DNA of 64,000 nt from Nitrospirota bacterium (lineage in GTDB: Bacteria > Nitrospirota > Leptospirillia > Leptospirillales > Leptospirillaceae), in contig JAMCWM010000026.1 of NCBI GenBank assembly GCA_023481175.1, positions 1 through 64,000 of the forward strand, given 5' to 3'. The notes beneath the pieces were generated by a model that worked only from the letters and a program-made list of their open reading frames with translations, was not told the origin of the DNA and searched no databases. A program made the translations under genes and the position numbers. This document shows, in pieces, positions 42,618-53,131 of this stretch; position 1 is the stretch's first letter; each line of letters starts with the position of its first letter.

Positions 42618-45600
42618 CTAGCACTGGCTCCAGCCGCAGGACCCTCCCGTCTTCTTCGATCCCATGCATTTGAGGCAGCCCTCGAGAAAGGCCACCTGGC
42701 CCCCGCAGGAGGGACAAGCCACCTCGATCACCATGCCGTTCTCCCCGGTCAGTCCCTCCCGGGAGAGGATCGTCCCGATCGCCTTGGCGATGGCGTAGGG
42801 GTCGGAGCCCAGCTTGCCGGCCTCCTCGTGGCTCTTGATGAACTGCCCCACCACCTCCTCGACCGGAGCGCCGAACTGGAGGGCCAGCGACCCCAGGCGT
42901 CCGAAGAGGATGGCCGACTCCCGCTCCCGGTGGTCGGCGGCCGGAGTGACGAAGATCTCGATGGGCCGCTTCTCCTCGTCGAAGTAAAGATGGACGTAGG
43001 ACTTTCCGGACTTTCCGGAAATCTTGACCCGAACGCCCCGGCTGATGTCCCCGGGGGAGCGGCGCTGGCCCCAGCCGGGAGCGGCGCCGGCGCCCTTTTT
43101 CTGGCTTCCCAGGTTCAGGACCTGGTTCGAGCGGCTGCCGTCGCGATAGACGGTGATTCCCTTGCAGCCGAGCGAATAGGCCAGCATGTAGGCGTTCTCC
43201 ACATCGCCTACGGTGGCCGTCTCCGGCATGTTGATGGTCTTGGAGACGGCGGCGTCGATGGACTTCTGGAAGGCGGCCTGCATGCGGACATGCCACTCCG
43301 GGGCGATGTCGTGGGCGGTGGCGAAGACCTTCTGCCATTTCTCGGGAACCTCGGCAAGACCCCGGCAGGAGCCGTGGTTCTCGACGATGCGGGCCGGGAG
43401 ATCCTCCGACCAGAAGCCCTCCTTCCGGGCCACCCGTTCGAACATTTCGAGGGTGTAGGGAAGGTGGGTGCCGTCCATGACGTTCTTGTACCAGATGATG
43501 GAGAACTCCGGCTCGCAGCCGGAGGAGGTGTCGGCGATCATGCTGATCGTTCCCGTGGGGGCGATCGTGAGAAGATGGCTGTTCCGCTTGGGCGAGCCGA
43601 TGCCCTCGAAATAGGGGAAGGGGCCGTGGACCTTGGCGAGATCGAGGGAGGTCTTTTCCGCCTCCTCCCGGATGAAGGCCATGACCTTCTCCGCCATCTC
43701 GAGCCCCTCCTCCGAGTCGTAGGGGATCCCGAGCAGCATCAGGAGCCGGGCGAAACCCATGATCCCCAGGCCGATCCTCCGGGCCCCCTGGTTGATCTCC
43801 GAGAGCTCCTTGATGGGGAAGCGGTTGGCGTCGACCACGTTGTCGAGGAAGCGGACGCCCAGATAGACGGAGCGGGCGAGCTTCTCCCAGTCGACGACGG
43901 TTTCGCCCCGGCTGTCCACCTTCGTGTGGCGCTCGAGGTTGATCGACCCCAGGTTGCAGGACTCGTAGGGGCCCAGAACCTGCTCCCCGCACGGATTGGT
44001 GGCCTCGTAGCTCCAGCGGGAGGGGGTGGGGTTGTAGCGGTTGGCGGTGTCGATGAAGAAGAGACCCGGCTCGCCGTTGGCCCAGGCGTTCTTCGCGATC
44101 CGGTCGAAGACCATCCGGGCGGAGAGGGAGGCGACGACTTCTCCGCTATGGGGGGCGACGAGGTTGTAGTCCCGGTCCTCCTTCACCGCCGACATGAACT
44201 CGTCGGTGATCGCCACCGAGATGTTGAAGTTGGTGATCTGGGTCTGGTCGAGCTTGCAGTCCACGAACTCGAGCACATCCGGATGGTCCACCCGAAGGAT
44301 TCCCATGTTCGCTCCTCGGCGCGTGTTATGGGTGACGATGCCGTTGGCGACATAGGCATGACGATCTTGGACAGACAGGTCGAGGGTCAGGTTCTGCCCG
44401 GCAGGCACGATGTCCAGCACCTCGACATGCCACATATTCCGCTGATTTTCATAGGCATTTTCGAGCTCCGTGTCTTTCAGGATGGGGCCGAAGGCCTTGA
44501 AGATACGGTTCAGGGATCCGCGTGTGACCCCCCGGAAACCCGGCGAGGGGGGATAGAGGAAATGGCTGACTGCCCGGTAGAGGGCCCTGTGCACCCCTTG
44601 GCCGAACCTTTCCCGGACGGTTTCGAGGGTCGATAAAAAAGTTTGGGGAGAGACGGGAACGATTCCATGCCTTTCATTGACGGCATCGCCGTTGATACGG
44701 CCCGACAGGATGCCCCGTTTCCAGCCCACGATCCGGTTAAAGGTCTGCAGGGAGTCCGCGGTCCGGATCTCGAGCGTGAAAACCGGCTGGTTTCCGAAAC
44801 GGTTGCTGGCGGGGGATTTTTGACGGAGGACGGAATAGACTCCCGCCCCCAGGAGCAGGGTCTGGATCGTCTCCAGAAATCCACGGGATGTGGATGTGAC
44901 GATGGGGTGACCATCGTTGAGGGAACCGTCCGCCTCGAAGTATCCCCGGATGAAGGCTGCAACCACCGGGAGCGGAGACCTCCGGATCGCGGTTGGAAGC
45001 TCGATCTCGTGAGACCGACCCTTGTCGAATCCGTTGGTCTTGAGCCATTCATGAAGCCCCTTAGAATGGACGACGAAGGTTTCAGAGGCATCATTCGGCT
45101 TTTTCTGGGAGGAGACATGGAGACCGAAAAGACATTCGGACAACCGGACGAGCTCGGTCTTCAGCTCCGGGGCTGTGTCGGCGACGGTCCAGCCGACCTT
45201 TTTTCCTCCGGTCTTCGAAACAAATCCGTCTCCATAAAGATATCCAAGCCAGAAGGCCAGGCTTTCGTCCAGAACAGCCGGAAAGTCGTGTTTGAGGGAG
45301 GAGAGGGGAAGAAGATTTGCCGGATCCTTGGGAAACGGAAGGGCCCCGAGACTCAGGAGAACGAGATCGCCCTTGGCCAAGGATCGGAATTCCTTCCAGA
45401 GGGTCTGGCCGTTTTCGGAGATCAGGACCTTGTGCTCCGGCGTTCCGACAAGGCGGCTTCCGTTGGAGAAGCGAGCCTCAAGGGTCTCCGAGACACCGTG
45501 GACATGACCTTCGTAGGCCGCGTTCCATCCCATGTCCGTCATGACCGATTCCGAAATCGTCTGCCATTCGGGACCCCCGGCATCGACGAGTTCATCGAGA

Positions 45601-46133
45601 CGCAACACACCCCTGTCCGTGAAGACGAGGGTTGAGGGGTGCAGGCATCCCCCCTGGCTGACGGCCCCCGTGGAGGCGTTGAAGACGGTCATGAAGGAGA
45701 CGGGACCGGAGGCCTGTCCTCCGGTGGAGCGGACGATCGCCCCCTTCTGGCGGAGACGGGAGAAGGAGAAGCCGGTGCCGCCGCCGGTCTGGTGGATCAG
45801 GGCGGTGGCCTTGACGGTGTCGAAGATCTCCGGCATCGAATCCCCCACCGGCAGGACGAAGCAGGCGGAGAGCTGGCCCAGGGGCCGGCCCGCGTTCATG
45901 AGGGTGGGGGAATTCGGCAAAAAGTCGAGGGAGGAGATGAACCGGTAGTACTCCTCCGCCAGGAACTCGCGCTCGGACGGGTTGGCGTTGACGCCGGCGA
46001 TGGCGTTCGCCACCCGGCGGAACATGGTCTCGGGGGTCTCGGTCACCCGGCCCTCGGAGTCCTTTCCGAGGTAACGCTTTTCCAGGACCTTGATCGCATT
46101 GGCGGAGAGAGGGGTCTCGATTCGTGGTTCCAT
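42618..46133 (-). CDS. nrdJ: Class II (B12-dependent) ribonucleotide reductase with intein
   Basis: A 1171-aa precursor of 730 extein residues and a 441-residue intein (precursor 163-603). Extein motifs include [24 protein letters not shown] with a catalytic cysteine, [34 protein letters not shown] and a C-terminal zinc ribbon [17 protein letters not shown] plus terminal GWSQC. It reduces ribonucleotides with adenosylcobalamin, with or without oxygen. The ATG at 46133 was chosen because AAGGAG lies seven bases upstream; the ATG at 46148 overlaps that site. A terminator follows at 42587. Confidence 0.95.
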   Translation of the reverse strand: MEPRIETPLSANAIKVLEKRYLGKDSEGRVTETPETMFRRVANAIAGVNANPSEREFLAEEYYRFISSLDFLPNSPTLMNAGRPLGQLSACFVLPVGDSMPEIFDTVKATALIHQTGGGTGFSFSRLRQKGAIVRSTGGQASGPVSFMTVFNASTGAVSQGGCLHPSTLVFTDRGVLRLDELVDAGGPEWQTISESVMTDMGWNAAYEGHVHGVSETLEARFSNGSRLVGTPEHKVLISENGQTLWKEFRSLAKGDLVLLSLGALPFPKDPANLLPLSSLKHDFPAVLDESLAFWLGYLYGDGFVSKTGGKKVGWTVADTAPELKTELVRLSECLFGLHVSSQKKPNDASETFVVHSKGLHEWLKTNGFDKGRSHEIELPTAIRRSPLPVVAAFIRGYFEADGSLNDGHPIVTSTSRGFLETIQTLLLGAGVYSVLRQKSPASNRFGNQPVFTLEIRTADSLQTFNRIVGWKRGILSGRINGDAVNERHGIVPVSPQTFLSTLETVRERFGQGVHRALYRAVSHFLYPPSPGFRGVTRGSLNRIFKAFGPILKDTELENAYENQRNMWHVEVLDIVPAGQNLTLDLSVQDRHAYVANGIVTHNTRRGANMGILRVDHPDVLEFVDCKLDQTQITNFNISVAITDEFMSAVKEDRDYNLVAPHSGEVVASLSARMVFDRIAKNAWANGEPGLFFIDTANRYNPTPSRWSYEATNPCGEQVLGPYESCNLGSINLERHTKVDSRGETVVDWEKLARSVYLGVRFLDNVVDANRFPIKELSEINQGARRIGLGIMGFARLLMLLGIPYDSEEGLEMAEKVMAFIREEAEKTSLDLAKVHGPFPYFEGIGSPKRNSHLLTIAPTGTISMIADTSSGCEPEFSIIWYKNVMDGTHLPYTLEMFERVARKEGFWSEDLPARIVENHGSCRGLAEVPEKWQKVFATAHDIAPEWHVRMQAAFQKSIDAAVSKTINMPETATVGDVENAYMLAYSLGCKGITVYRDGSRSNQVLNLGSQKKGAGAAPGWGQRRSPGDISRGVRVKISGKSGKSYVHLYFDEEKRPIEIFVTPAADHRERESAILFGRLGSLALQFGAPVEEVVGQFIKSHEEAGKLGSDPYAIAKAIGTILSREGLTGENGMVIEVACPSCGGQVAFLEGCLKCMGSKKTGGSCGWSQC
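44325..45647 (-). mobile_element. LAGLIDADG intein in nrdJ
   Basis: The splice junctions are GG^[13 protein letters not shown] at the N-terminus and VANGIVTHN^TRRGANMG at the C-terminus: first residue Cys, penultimate His-Asn, next extein residue Thr. Inside are the Hint blocks (GTPEHKVLI) and a two-motif homing endonuclease ([11 protein letters not shown] and [12 protein letters not shown]) with the expected acidic residues. It is 441 residues. All splicing and endonuclease residues appear present, so it should excise itself and could home. Confidence 0.95.
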
Positions 46134-46611
46134 GGGGATCTCCTTCATCGTGAAACGGAACGGTCTATGAGGAAAAAAAAGGCCAAAAAATCAAAAGGCA
46201 TCCCCACATCCCCTGCATATCTTGTATAAAGCGACAAGGAATATACTATATGTAGTGGTCTGAGGATGGGATGCTATCCTAGACCTCCCGGAGGCGGCTG
46301 TCAAGGATTTTTCTTCCCCGTCCCTTTTGGGAGACGGAGCCCGGAGGCTGTGATCTTCCAGGAGGAGAGGGGGCAGGATCCCGCCGGAACGAACCCGGGG
46401 ACCGGGTCCGTCCAAAGATGCCGGAGGCGGCACAGACCGGAAAGGCCCTTCGCCCCTTCCTTGTTCCGCTCTCCCTCGGATCTTCCAGTCCAAGTCTTCG
46501 GGTTCCCTGGATTATTTTTTTTCCTGTGATACCTTTTAAGGCAGGATGAAGGACGGGGAGTCCGGGCAGTCTCCGGAGGTCCCAGGATGTCGGAGAGGAA
46601 AGGAGGAAATT
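46134..46611. promoter_or_regulatory. Divergent region upstream of nrdJ with NrdR-like boxes
   Basis: TACTATATGTAGTG at about 46244-46257 is close to the NrdR box ACACTATATATAGTGT. A weaker second site, GCATATCTTGTATA at 46215-46228, lies about 29 bases centre to centre, close to the 31-32 bases typical of NrdR pairs. NrdR represses reductase genes when dATP is high. The rest, 46260-46611, holds no recognised gene; it ends in GGAAAGGAGGAAATT before the Memo-type gene. Confidence 0.55.
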
Positions 46612-48003
46612 ATGGAGAGCGTTCGCCCTCCGGCGGTGGCCGGAGCCTTTTACGAGAGGGGACGGGAGGAACTTCGGACGACGGTGACGGCGCTCCTGGA
46701 GGAGGCGAGGAAGGAGGTCCATGTCCGGCCGGGACTGCCCCCCAAGGCCCTGATCGTCCCCCATGCCGGTTACGTCTATTCGGGGCCGGTCGCGGCCAGC
46801 GCCTATGTCCTTCTGACCGGCGCCCGGGGAATCGTCTCCCGTGTGGTCCTTCTGGGGCCGGCCCACCGGGTCTACCTGACGGGGCTGGCCCTTCCCGAGG
46901 CCCTGGCCTTCCGGACCCCCCTGGGGGAGGTCCCGGTCGACCGGGACCTCATGAAACGGGTCGCCGGCCTGCCCCAGGTCTCCGTCAACGGGGAGGCCCA
47001 CCGGCTCGAGCACTCGCTTGAGGTCCAGCTGCCCTTCCTTCAGGTCCTTCTCGGAGAATTCAGCCTCCTGCCGATCGTGGTGGGACAGGCCTCTCCCGAG
47101 GAGGTGGAGGAGGTTCTCGCGGCGGTCCGGGGCGGGCCTGAAACCCTCATTGTCATAAGCTCGGATCTCTCCCACTACCTGAAAAGCTCCCTCGCCCGGG
47201 AGATCGATGCCCGAACGGCCAGAGCCATCCTGGATCTCGATCCCGAGATCGTTCCTGAGGAGGCCTGCGGGGCCTTTCCGGTGAACGGCCTTCTCCTGGC
47301 CGCCCGGAAATGGCATCTCCGCCCCTTCGAGGTCGATCTCAGGAATTCCGGGGATACCGCCGGGACTCCCGATCAGGTCGTGGGCTACGGATCCTTCGCC
47401 TTCTTCGAGGAGACGGGCGGCGGGGGATCCCGGGCCCTTGAGGAGGAAGAAGAAGACGTCGACGGCCCCCGTCTCGTGGATCTGGCCCGGGAAGCGGTGG
47501 AGGAAAAGCTGGGCCATGGACGCCTCTCCCGCCCCGACGGTCCCCCCTCCCTGTTCCGTCCGGGAGCGACCTTCGTCACCCTGACGAAGCACGGTCAGCT
47601 TCGGGGGTGCATCGGGGCTCTCGAGGCCTGGCGCCCTCTCCTGGAGGATCTCCGGGCCAACGCCGTGGCGGCGGCCTTCCACGACCCCCGGTTTCCTCCG
47701 GTGGGGCGGGGAGAACTCGACCGGATCCGGTTCGAGGTCTCTCTTCTCTCTCCCCCCGAACCGCTGGAGGTCCTCGGGGAGTCCGACCTTTTCGCGCGCC
47801 TGCGGCCGGGAGTGGACGGCCTGGTCCTGTCCCTGGGCCGGGCCCGGGGGACCTTTCTTCCCCAGGTCTGGGAGCAGCTGCCCGACCCGAAGATCTTCGT
47901 CGGGCACTTGAAGGAAAAGGCCGGACTCCCCGCGAACTTCTGGTCGGAAGAACTCCGGTTCTGGCGCTACACCGTCCGGAAGTGGAAGGAGGACGACCGA
48001 TGA
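46612..48003 (+). CDS. Memo-AMMECR1 fusion (AmmeMemoRadiSam proteins B and A)
   Basis: A 463-aa fusion. Residues 1-270 are a Memo-like domain (VRPPAVAGAFYERG, LIVPHAGYVYSGPVA with the metal histidine, VVLLGPAHRV, VISSDLSHYL). Residues 290-463 are an AMMECR1 domain with GATFVTLTKHGQLRGCIGAL (LRGCIG hallmark) and AFHDPRFPPV. The AmmeMemoRadiSam set is widespread, but its reaction is not established to my knowledge. An AGGAGG ribosome site is seven bases upstream. The stop overlaps the radical SAM gene in ATGA, so the three parts are made together. Confidence 0.92.
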   Translation: MESVRPPAVAGAFYERGREELRTTVTALLEEARKEVHVRPGLPPKALIVPHAGYVYSGPVAASAYVLLTGARGIVSRVVLLGPAHRVYLTGLALPEALAFRTPLGEVPVDRDLMKRVAGLPQVSVNGEAHRLEHSLEVQLPFLQVLLGEFSLLPIVVGQASPEEVEEVLAAVRGGPETLIVISSDLSHYLKSSLAREIDARTARAILDLDPEIVPEEACGAFPVNGLLLAARKWHLRPFEVDLRNSGDTAGTPDQVVGYGSFAFFEETGGGGSRALEEEEEDVDGPRLVDLAREAVEEKLGHGRLSRPDGPPSLFRPGATFVTLTKHGQLRGCIGALEAWRPLLEDLRANAVAAAFHDPRFPPVGRGELDRIRFEVSLLSPPEPLEVLGESDLFARLRPGVDGLVLSLGRARGTFLPQVWEQLPDPKIFVGHLKEKAGLPANFWSEELRFWRYTVRKWKEDDR

Positions 48004-49085
48004 TCGGCCCCGACGACGCCCGATGGTGGCACCTGTTGCCTGACGGAAGGATTTCCTGCGATCTCTGTCCCCGGGACTGCCGGCTTCACGAGGGGCAGCG
48101 GGGACTCTGTTTTGTCCGGAAACGGGAGGGGGACCGGATGGTCCTTGATACCTGGGGCCGGTCGAGCGGGTTCTGCCTCGATCCCATCGAGAAGAAGCCG
48201 CTCAACCATTTCTACCCCGGCTCCTCCGTCCTTTCCTTCGGGACGGCCGGGTGCAATCTCTCCTGCAAGTTCTGCCAGAACTGGGACATGTCCAAGTCCC
48301 GGGAGATGGACACCCTGATGGACCGGGCCATGCCGGAGGAACTCGCCAAAACGGCCGAGGCGTGGGGAGCCCAGAGCCTCGCCTTCACCTACAACGATCC
48401 GGTCATCTTCGCGGAGTACGCCATGGACGTGGCCGACGCCTGCCGGGACCGGGGCATCCGGACGGTGGCCGTCACCGCGGGCTACATCAACGAGGTTCCC
48501 CGCCGGGAATTCTTTGCCCGCATGGACGCCGCCAACGTCGATCTCAAGTCCTTCTCGGAGGAGTTCTACTTCCGTCTGACCGGAGGTCACCTGAAACCGG
48601 TTCTGGAGACCCTTCTCTACCTGCGCCGCGAGACGCGGGTCTGGTTCGAGATCACGACCCTCCTGATCCCCGGACACAACGATTCCGAGGCGGAGATCGT
48701 CGCACTCTCCGACTGGATCTTCCGGGAGTTGGGCCCCGACGTGCCGCTCCATTTTTCCGCCTTCCATCCCGACTACCAGATGATCGACGTCCCTCCGACC
48801 CCTCCGGAGACGACAGCCATGGCGAGGCGCCTGGCCCTTTCCCGGGGCCTCCGGTACGTCTATACGGGAAATGTGCGGGACCGGGAGGGAGGGACCACCT
48901 TCTGCCCCTCCTGCCGGACCCCCCTCATCCTTCGGGACGGCTACCGCATCGACCGGTACGACGTCGACCGGGAGGGCCGCTGTTCCGTCTGCCGCACGCC
49001 CATCCCCGGCCACTTCGGGGATCCCGAGACCTTCTCCTCCTTCGGGAACCGCCGGATTCCCGTGCTCCTTCATCCCGGCGGCTGA
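48000..49085 (+). CDS. amrS: AmrS-type radical SAM protein
   Basis: A 361-aa radical SAM enzyme. The cluster motif is GCNLSCKFCQNWD near residue 84 (CxxxCxxC), preceded by an N-terminal CDLCPRDC-type site. FTYNDPVIFAEY and VDLKSFSEEFYFRLTGGHLKPV are typical of PflA-like activases. The C-terminus adds a second cysteine set (CPSCRTPL, CSVCRTP), a likely extra metal site. It is translationally coupled to the Memo-AMMECR1 gene. PflA-activating enzyme homologue is the usual database name; the genomic partner identifies it as the AmmeMemoRadiSam component. Confidence 0.92.
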   Translation: MIGPDDARWWHLLPDGRISCDLCPRDCRLHEGQRGLCFVRKREGDRMVLDTWGRSSGFCLDPIEKKPLNHFYPGSSVLSFGTAGCNLSCKFCQNWDMSKSREMDTLMDRAMPEELAKTAEAWGAQSLAFTYNDPVIFAEYAMDVADACRDRGIRTVAVTAGYINEVPRREFFARMDAANVDLKSFSEEFYFRLTGGHLKPVLETLLYLRRETRVWFEITTLLIPGHNDSEAEIVALSDWIFRELGPDVPLHFSAFHPDYQMIDVPPTPPETTAMARRLALSRGLRYVYTGNVRDREGGTTFCPSCRTPLILRDGYRIDRYDVDREGRCSVCRTPIPGHFGDPETFSSFGNRRIPVLLHPGG

Positions 49086-49646
49086 GGGGACGCCCTTTCC
49101 TCTCCGGAGTTTCTGGCAAGTACCCGCCGGACCTCGTCGTCTTCCACCTGGGGAAAGGAGGCGTAATACTGGCTCACGGCCCGGAAGTCCTCCGGGATCC
49201 GGAGGCAGACGATCCGGTCGGCCAGGGAGCGGATCCGGTCCAGCGCCTCCCGGGGGCGACCGGAAGCGCGACGAGGAGGGAGGCCGGCCGTCCCTTTCCC
49301 CAGAGCCTCCGGCGTTCCCGGATCACTGAAAGTTCCCCCTTTGGCGTTCCTCTTCGGCCTCCTCCGGCCCGATTCCCAAAAGCTCCGCCTCCTGAGAAAG
49401 GAGAAAGAAGAAGATCCCCGTTCTCGTCGACGGCCCCGATCGCGAACTCAGGGTCGCCCGGGGCGCCGATCTTTCGCACCATGACGATATCGAGGTCCCC
49501 GGAGAGCTCCCGGGCCAGGATCTCCCCCATGGGGACGGCCCCCCGGGGAATGGCCAAGACGAGGGGGGACGGGAGGAGCGGAAGGAGGAGAGGGAGTCTG
49601 CGAGTTCCCGGGCCGCCGCCTCCCGGTTCCTGAAGAGGACCGACAT
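49070..49646 (-). pseudogene. Phosphoribosyltransferase-like gene, frameshifted and missing its core
   Basis: The ATG at 49646 overlaps the stop of the upstream gene. Reading MSVLFRNREAAARELADSL, then in another frame LAIPRGAVPMGEILARELSGDL, VMVRKIGAPGDPEFAIGAVD, then GIGPEEAEEERQRG, and after more shifts VALPVAP, REALDRIRSLADRIVCL and SQYYASFPQVEDDEVRRVL gives a type I phosphoribosyltransferase of the common bacterial group. The DD(G/V)xATGxT PRPP-binding region, normally before VALPVAP, is deleted. At least three frameshifts and this deletion make it inactive. Its end overlaps amrS by 16 bases. Confidence 0.82.
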
Positions 49647-50092
49647 CAGACGAGGAGGACGGAGGCGAGCTTCTCCCGGAGTTCCCTGGCGGTCAGGATC
49701 GTGTAGTCGCGGACGACCGTCGCCGCCACTTTTTCCTGGAGCCGGTTGTCGAGAGATTCGCGGATCTTCCCCATGAAGTCCGGGGAGGCGGCAAGAAGGA
49801 GGCGGTCGTACTTCCGGGCGGAGAGTCCGGCGGAGAGTTCGTGGACGAGTTCCCGTGCGAATTTTTCGGACTCCACTTCCCGGGGGGAGGTCGACCACTG
49901 GGTTCCCGGCCGGGATCCCTGGCCATCCGGCGTGGCGTTCCGGCCTCCGGCGTCGCTGGCCAAGTCCAGGTTTTTGAGCCGTCCTTCGGGATGTTCGAAG
50001 CGACGTTCGAGCTCGAGATCGTGGCCGGTCCCCCGGCTTTTCCAGAGAAGGGCGGAGGTGGCGTTGGCGACGAGAATCCATGTGGTGGTCAT
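49646..50092 (-). CDS. Host-attachment-family protein (PF10116-like)
   Basis: A 148-aa cytosolic protein. TTTWILVANATSALLWKS at the start, ARELVHELSAGLSARKYDRLLLAASPDFMGKIRESL and a final DYTILTARELREKL match the host-attachment/baeRF-related family. The family name comes from an Agrobacterium study; the fold resembles eRF1 domain 2, and its general role is unclear. An AAGGAGGCTTCCC leader is present. It is intact, while the gene immediately downstream is broken. Confidence 0.8.
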   Translation of the reverse strand: MTTTWILVANATSALLWKSRGTGHDLELERRFEHPEGRLKNLDLASDAGGRNATPDGQGSRPGTQWSTSPREVESEKFARELVHELSAGLSARKYDRLLLAASPDFMGKIRESLDNRLQEKVAATVVRDYTILTARELREKLASVLLV

Positions 50093-50307
50093 GGGAAGCC
50101 TCCTTGGCGTGATGGGAAAACCGAGAATGAATCTGATTCCGATTGTGCTCCAAAATCCTGAAATAATCGAGAGGCCGGGAAAACCTTGGAGCCAATCTTT
50201 CCATCGGGTCCCGTTGCGGTTAGAATGGAGGGAGGAGCCCCGGGGACGCCGGGGGCACGGACCCCCCCCGATCGGGTCGGTCCCGGACCTAATTCATTAG
50301 GAGAACG

Positions 50308-51639
<1,332 letters not shown>

Positions 51640-51689
51640 GGCCGAAGACCGGATCCGGAGATCGTCACGGCAAAAGAAGGGCAAGGTGA

Positions 51690-51831
51690 TCAACGACCCA
51701 CCGCTAAACCTGAAAAGCGGTTGTCGTGGGGGGGTGCAGTTCAAGCGTTAACTTCAGACCGCTGATAGAAAGGAGAGCGCATTCTTCCCCCCTCTTGGCA
51801 AGAAACGCCTAAGAAGGGGTATCCTGCGCAA
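51690..51831 (-). mobile_element. IS605-type mini-element: both ends, no tnpB
   Basis: In inverted orientation, 51690-51730 matches the right end at 17.8 kb (AACCGCTTTTCAGGTTTAGC on the minus strand) and 51785-51831 matches the left-end hairpin at 16.5 kb (CTTGGCAAGAAACGCCTAAG on the plus strand). Only about 50 bases lie between, including AAGGAGAGCGCATTC, which also occurs at the 53.7-kb copy. This is a non-autonomous, MITE-like derivative. Boundaries are approximate. Confidence 0.7.
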
Positions 51832-51838
51832 AAACAGA

Positions 51839-52210
51839 ATGAACAAAGGTGGCACGAAAGGAACGGTCCTCTTTATAGGACGCGACATTTTCCTCGGGAC
51901 GATGGTCTCCCAGGCGGTTCAGAAGGCCGGCTTCTCTTCCCGCTCGGCCTCGCCCGCCCAGGTCATAAGCACCGTCTCGGGGGATCCTTCCATCCGGGCG
52001 GTGGTGGCCGACATGAAGGAAGCCAAGGAATTTCTTTCCGAAATCGTGGAGGCGGGGGCGACCGGCAGCCATCCGAGGCTCATTGCCATCACCTTCCACA
52101 CCGATCTCGAGTCCAAGCGCCAGGCCCAGAAGGCGGGCTTCGAGCATGTGATCCACCGCTCCCAGATCCAGTCTTACCTTCCCCAGATCCTGACCGAAAA
52201 GAAGCCGTGA
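51839..52210 (+). CDS. Receiver-like protein with missing phosphorylation residues
   Basis: A 123-aa protein with the secondary structure of a response-regulator receiver domain: GTVLFIGRDIFLGTMVSQAVQ, then AVVADMKEAKEFLSEIVEAG, LIAITFHTDLESKRQAQKAGF and EHVIHRSQIQSYL. The aspartate at the phosphorylation position (VVADM) remains, but the acidic pair after the first strand (FIGRD) and the late lysine are absent. It may work without phosphorylation. Its ATG lies only eight bases after the mini-element end, so its promoter would lie in or across that element. Confidence 0.6.
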   Translation: MNKGGTKGTVLFIGRDIFLGTMVSQAVQKAGFSSRSASPAQVISTVSGDPSIRAVVADMKEAKEFLSEIVEAGATGSHPRLIAITFHTDLESKRQAQKAGFEHVIHRSQIQSYLPQILTEKKP

Positions 52211-52217
52211 GCCGGCG

Positions 52218-52898
52218 ATGTCCCGTCTTTTTTTCGCACTTCTCCTGTTCCTGTACCCGGGATCTCCGGTCTGGGGATTCTCCTTCGCCTCCGCCCCCTT
52301 GTCGTCCTGTCCCGGTCCCGCCTCGATCGCTCTTCCGGCCGCGACCGGCGGCCCTCCCTCGGACTCCGATCTTCGTGCCCTCCTTCTGGTGGCCCGCACG
52401 GTCCGGGACATGCCCGGTCGCCGGAGCGTCGGGGAGGCGGCCCTGGTCCGGGCCGGACGGGAGATCGGGCCTCTGTTGGCGGCCCGCCCCGGGGACGCCA
52501 CTCTCCACGCCCTGGCCGGAGAGCGGGACCTTCTGATGGTCCAGTACCGGGGGTTCCCGGGGGGGATGCCCTGGGGGAAGAAGGCCCAGGCCCAAAACGA
52601 CCGGGCCCTGGCTCTCGACCCCCGAAACCCCGAAGCCCGTCTGGCAAAGGGGATCGAACTCTATTTCAAACCCTGGTTCGTGGGGGGGTCGGTGTCGAAG
52701 GCCCTGGTCGAGTTCGAGCGGGCGAACGCCCTCCGTCCGGGGGATCCCCGGATCCTCTCCTGGATCGGGATCGCCCGCCATCGTCTGGGTCGTCCCGACT
52801 CCCGCCGTTTCTTGGAGGCGGCCCTGAAAATCTGCCCTGAGAGCCCCTTCTACCGGGCCCGGGCCCGGACCTTCGATCCTCGCGCGAGCCACCGGTGA
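52218..52898 (+). CDS. Exported TPR-like protein
   Basis: A 226-aa protein with a signal peptide (LFFALLLFLYPGSPVWG). The mature part is helical: AGREIGPLLAARPGDATLHALAGERDLL, AQNDRALALDPRNPEARLAKGIEL and EFERANALRPGDPRILSWIG are tetratricopeptide-like repeats. Periplasmic TPR proteins scaffold envelope complexes; the partner here is unknown. It starts eight bases after the receiver-like gene and its stop overlaps the next gene. Confidence 0.7.
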   Translation: MSRLFFALLLFLYPGSPVWGFSFASAPLSSCPGPASIALPAATGGPPSDSDLRALLLVARTVRDMPGRRSVGEAALVRAGREIGPLLAARPGDATLHALAGERDLLMVQYRGFPGGMPWGKKAQAQNDRALALDPRNPEARLAKGIELYFKPWFVGGSVSKALVEFERANALRPGDPRILSWIGIARHRLGRPDSRRFLEAALKICPESPFYRARARTFDPRASHR

Positions 52899-53131
52899 TG
52901 GAGTCCGGGGTACGGCGATACCTCCGCCGCGAGGAGCGGGTTCGCCACCGGGACTATCCGGAATGGGGAACGGGACGTGTCCTCGAGACCCGGGAGTCCT
53001 CGGTGCCGGGGGGCGCCTGCTTCGTGCTGGTCCTTTTCGAAGACGGCCAGGAAAGGCTCTTTTTCAACGATCTCAACGACAGCCGCTGCTGCTACTATGC
53101 GGGGCTGGTGCGCTGTCTCGTCTCCCTCTGA
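52895..53131 (+). CDS. Small DUF3553-like protein
   Basis: A 78-aa protein with REERVRHRDYPEWGTGRVLE, FEDGQERLFFNDL and a Cys-rich SRCCYYAG near the end. The first part resembles DUF3553 (RVRHPDRPEWGVGQV), also found fused to UvrD-type helicases, and may form an SH3-like barrel. Function is unknown. A GTG at 52895 overlaps the previous stop, with ATG as the next codon; either can be the start. A truncated TnpB gene meets its end on the other strand. Confidence 0.65.
   Translation: MMESGVRRYLRREERVRHRDYPEWGTGRVLETRESSVPGGACFVLVLFEDGQERLFFNDLNDSRCCYYAGLVRCLVSL

Noticed and set aside
46134-46611. Cobalamin riboswitch upstream of nrdJ
   Set aside because: Considered because class II reductase uses B12, but no B12-box-like element or large structured leader was found by eye.
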